Positions 19,875-20,155 of a DNA stretch of 20,155 nucleotides are shown here, one piece after another. The stretch lies in the IMG/VR virus record IMGVR_UViG_3300030450_000926, positions 1-20,155 of that record; one strand, 5' to 3'. The notes beneath the pieces are model-generated. The model searched no databases and was not told the DNA's origin. It was given only the letters and a program-made list of their open reading frames with translations. Source of the stretch: a virus. Numbering within the stretch: the first letter of the stretch is position 1; each line of letters opens with the position of its first letter. A program made the translations under genes and the position numbers.

Positions 19875-20080
19875 TAGTTATCTCCTTCATCAATATCAAT
19901 CTGACATTCAGCACACATATAGTTATCATCAGCAGGTATGCGATTAACAAATTTACCAGAGCCAAAGCTCGTGTCCTCACCACATAAGATGCAATCATTT
20001 TCTCTAATTATATGTACTTCTTTTTCCTGTTCCTCAATAACAAGATTAGTCATTGTGGTTTGTTCTGGTAATTTACTCAT
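19874..20080 (-). CDS. Zinc-ribbon small protein, 68 aa
   Basis: AAGGAG about eight bases before ATG 20080. After a polar N-terminus come Cys30-x-x-Cys33 (CILCGEDTSFGSGKF) and Cys56-x-x-Cys59 (YMCAECQ), a clear zinc ribbon, and then an acidic tail (IDIDEGDN). No family or function recognised. It is coupled downstream by TAATG to the 55-aa gene and overlaps the partial upstream gene by eight bases. Confidence 0.77.
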   Translation of the reverse strand: MSKLPEQTTMTNLVIEEQEKEVHIIRENDCILCGEDTSFGSGKFVNRIPADDNYMCAECQIDIDEGDN

Positions 20081-20155
20081 GTGTATCTCCTTCAGTTAAG
20101 TCTAATGTTTCTTCATGCCATTGATCTATCTTTGCTCTTAGCTTTAATACTTCTG
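20073..20155 (-). CDS. Partial gene running off the right edge (C-terminal 26 aa visible)
   Basis: On the - strand an open frame enters from beyond 20155 and stops at TAA 20073, overlapping the next start by eight bases as elsewhere in the operon. The visible residues (EVLKLRAKIDQWHEETL and following) are charged and helical. The overlap and strand continuity support a real gene, but its identity cannot be read. Confidence 0.55.
   Translation of the reverse strand, partial: EVLKLRAKIDQWHEETLDLTEGDTHE

Noticed and set aside
1-20155. CRISPR array, insertion sequence, tRNA gene or integrase
   Set aside because: No regularly spaced repeats, no terminal inverted repeats with a transposase frame, no tRNA-like element and no recombinase motifs were seen.

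Overview
The window looks like part of a lytic-type, AT-rich tailed-phage genome with a T7-like (podovirus) replication module. The evidence is a T7 gp4-type primase-helicase, a T7 gp5-type family A DNA polymerase, a gp2.5-type single-strand DNA-binding protein, a DUF3310 (T7 gp1.7-related) protein, a 1458-residue candidate ejection protein, tightly packed genes and very strong A+T bias. No integrase, repressor, RNA polymerase, capsid, portal or terminase gene is visible here, so lifestyle and exact taxonomy cannot be settled. The AT richness, class II ribonucleotide reductase and gene set resemble marine podoviruses such as those infecting SAR11 or other alphaproteobacteria. That host assignment is inference.

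Layout: positions 1-7115 hold six genes on the + strand that form the end of the late virion block. They are a 5'-truncated Ala/Gln/Asn-rich coiled-coil protein, three small or medium proteins, the 1458-aa candidate internal virion protein, and a small one-TM coiled-coil protein (candidate holin-like). From 7112 to the right edge every gene is on the - strand, so the two blocks converge with stop codons overlapping at 7112-7115. Read in the direction of transcription (right to left), the - strand starts with small early-type proteins at 20155-15230 (several zinc ribbons, a T5orf172/GIY-YIG-like protein, a SleB-type cell-wall hydrolase, a HExxH metallopeptidase and small membrane proteins). These are followed by DUF3310, primase-helicase, DNA polymerase, a MazG-like NTP pyrophosphohydrolase, SSB, a RecB/Cas4-like PD-(D/E)XK nuclease, two small proteins, a Holliday-junction-resolvase-like nuclease, the class II ribonucleotide reductase and a small Cys-containing protein.

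How it fits together: primase-helicase, polymerase and SSB make the replisome. The two PD-(D/E)XK nucleases likely process replication or recombination intermediates and degrade DNA. The reductase and MazG-like enzyme manage nucleotide supply. The small genes at the right are probably expressed first and act on the host.

Three exact sigma70 consensus promoters (TTGACA, 17-bp spacer, TATAAT) lie on the - strand at 11331-11359, 17363-17391 and 17781-17809. They suggest that host RNA polymerase transcribes this block in at least three nested units. Genes are joined by TAATG or ATGA overlaps and nearly all have strong AGGAG-type ribosome sites. Using these I added seven small or partial - strand genes: 15414-15542 (tentative), 15490-15648, 15648-15800, 17182-17346, 19199-19348, 19535-19690, 19707-19874, plus a partial gene at 20073-20155. 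There is no gene-free stretch over 300 bases. The longest, about 184 bases (17731-17914), holds a promoter and a long imperfect hairpin.
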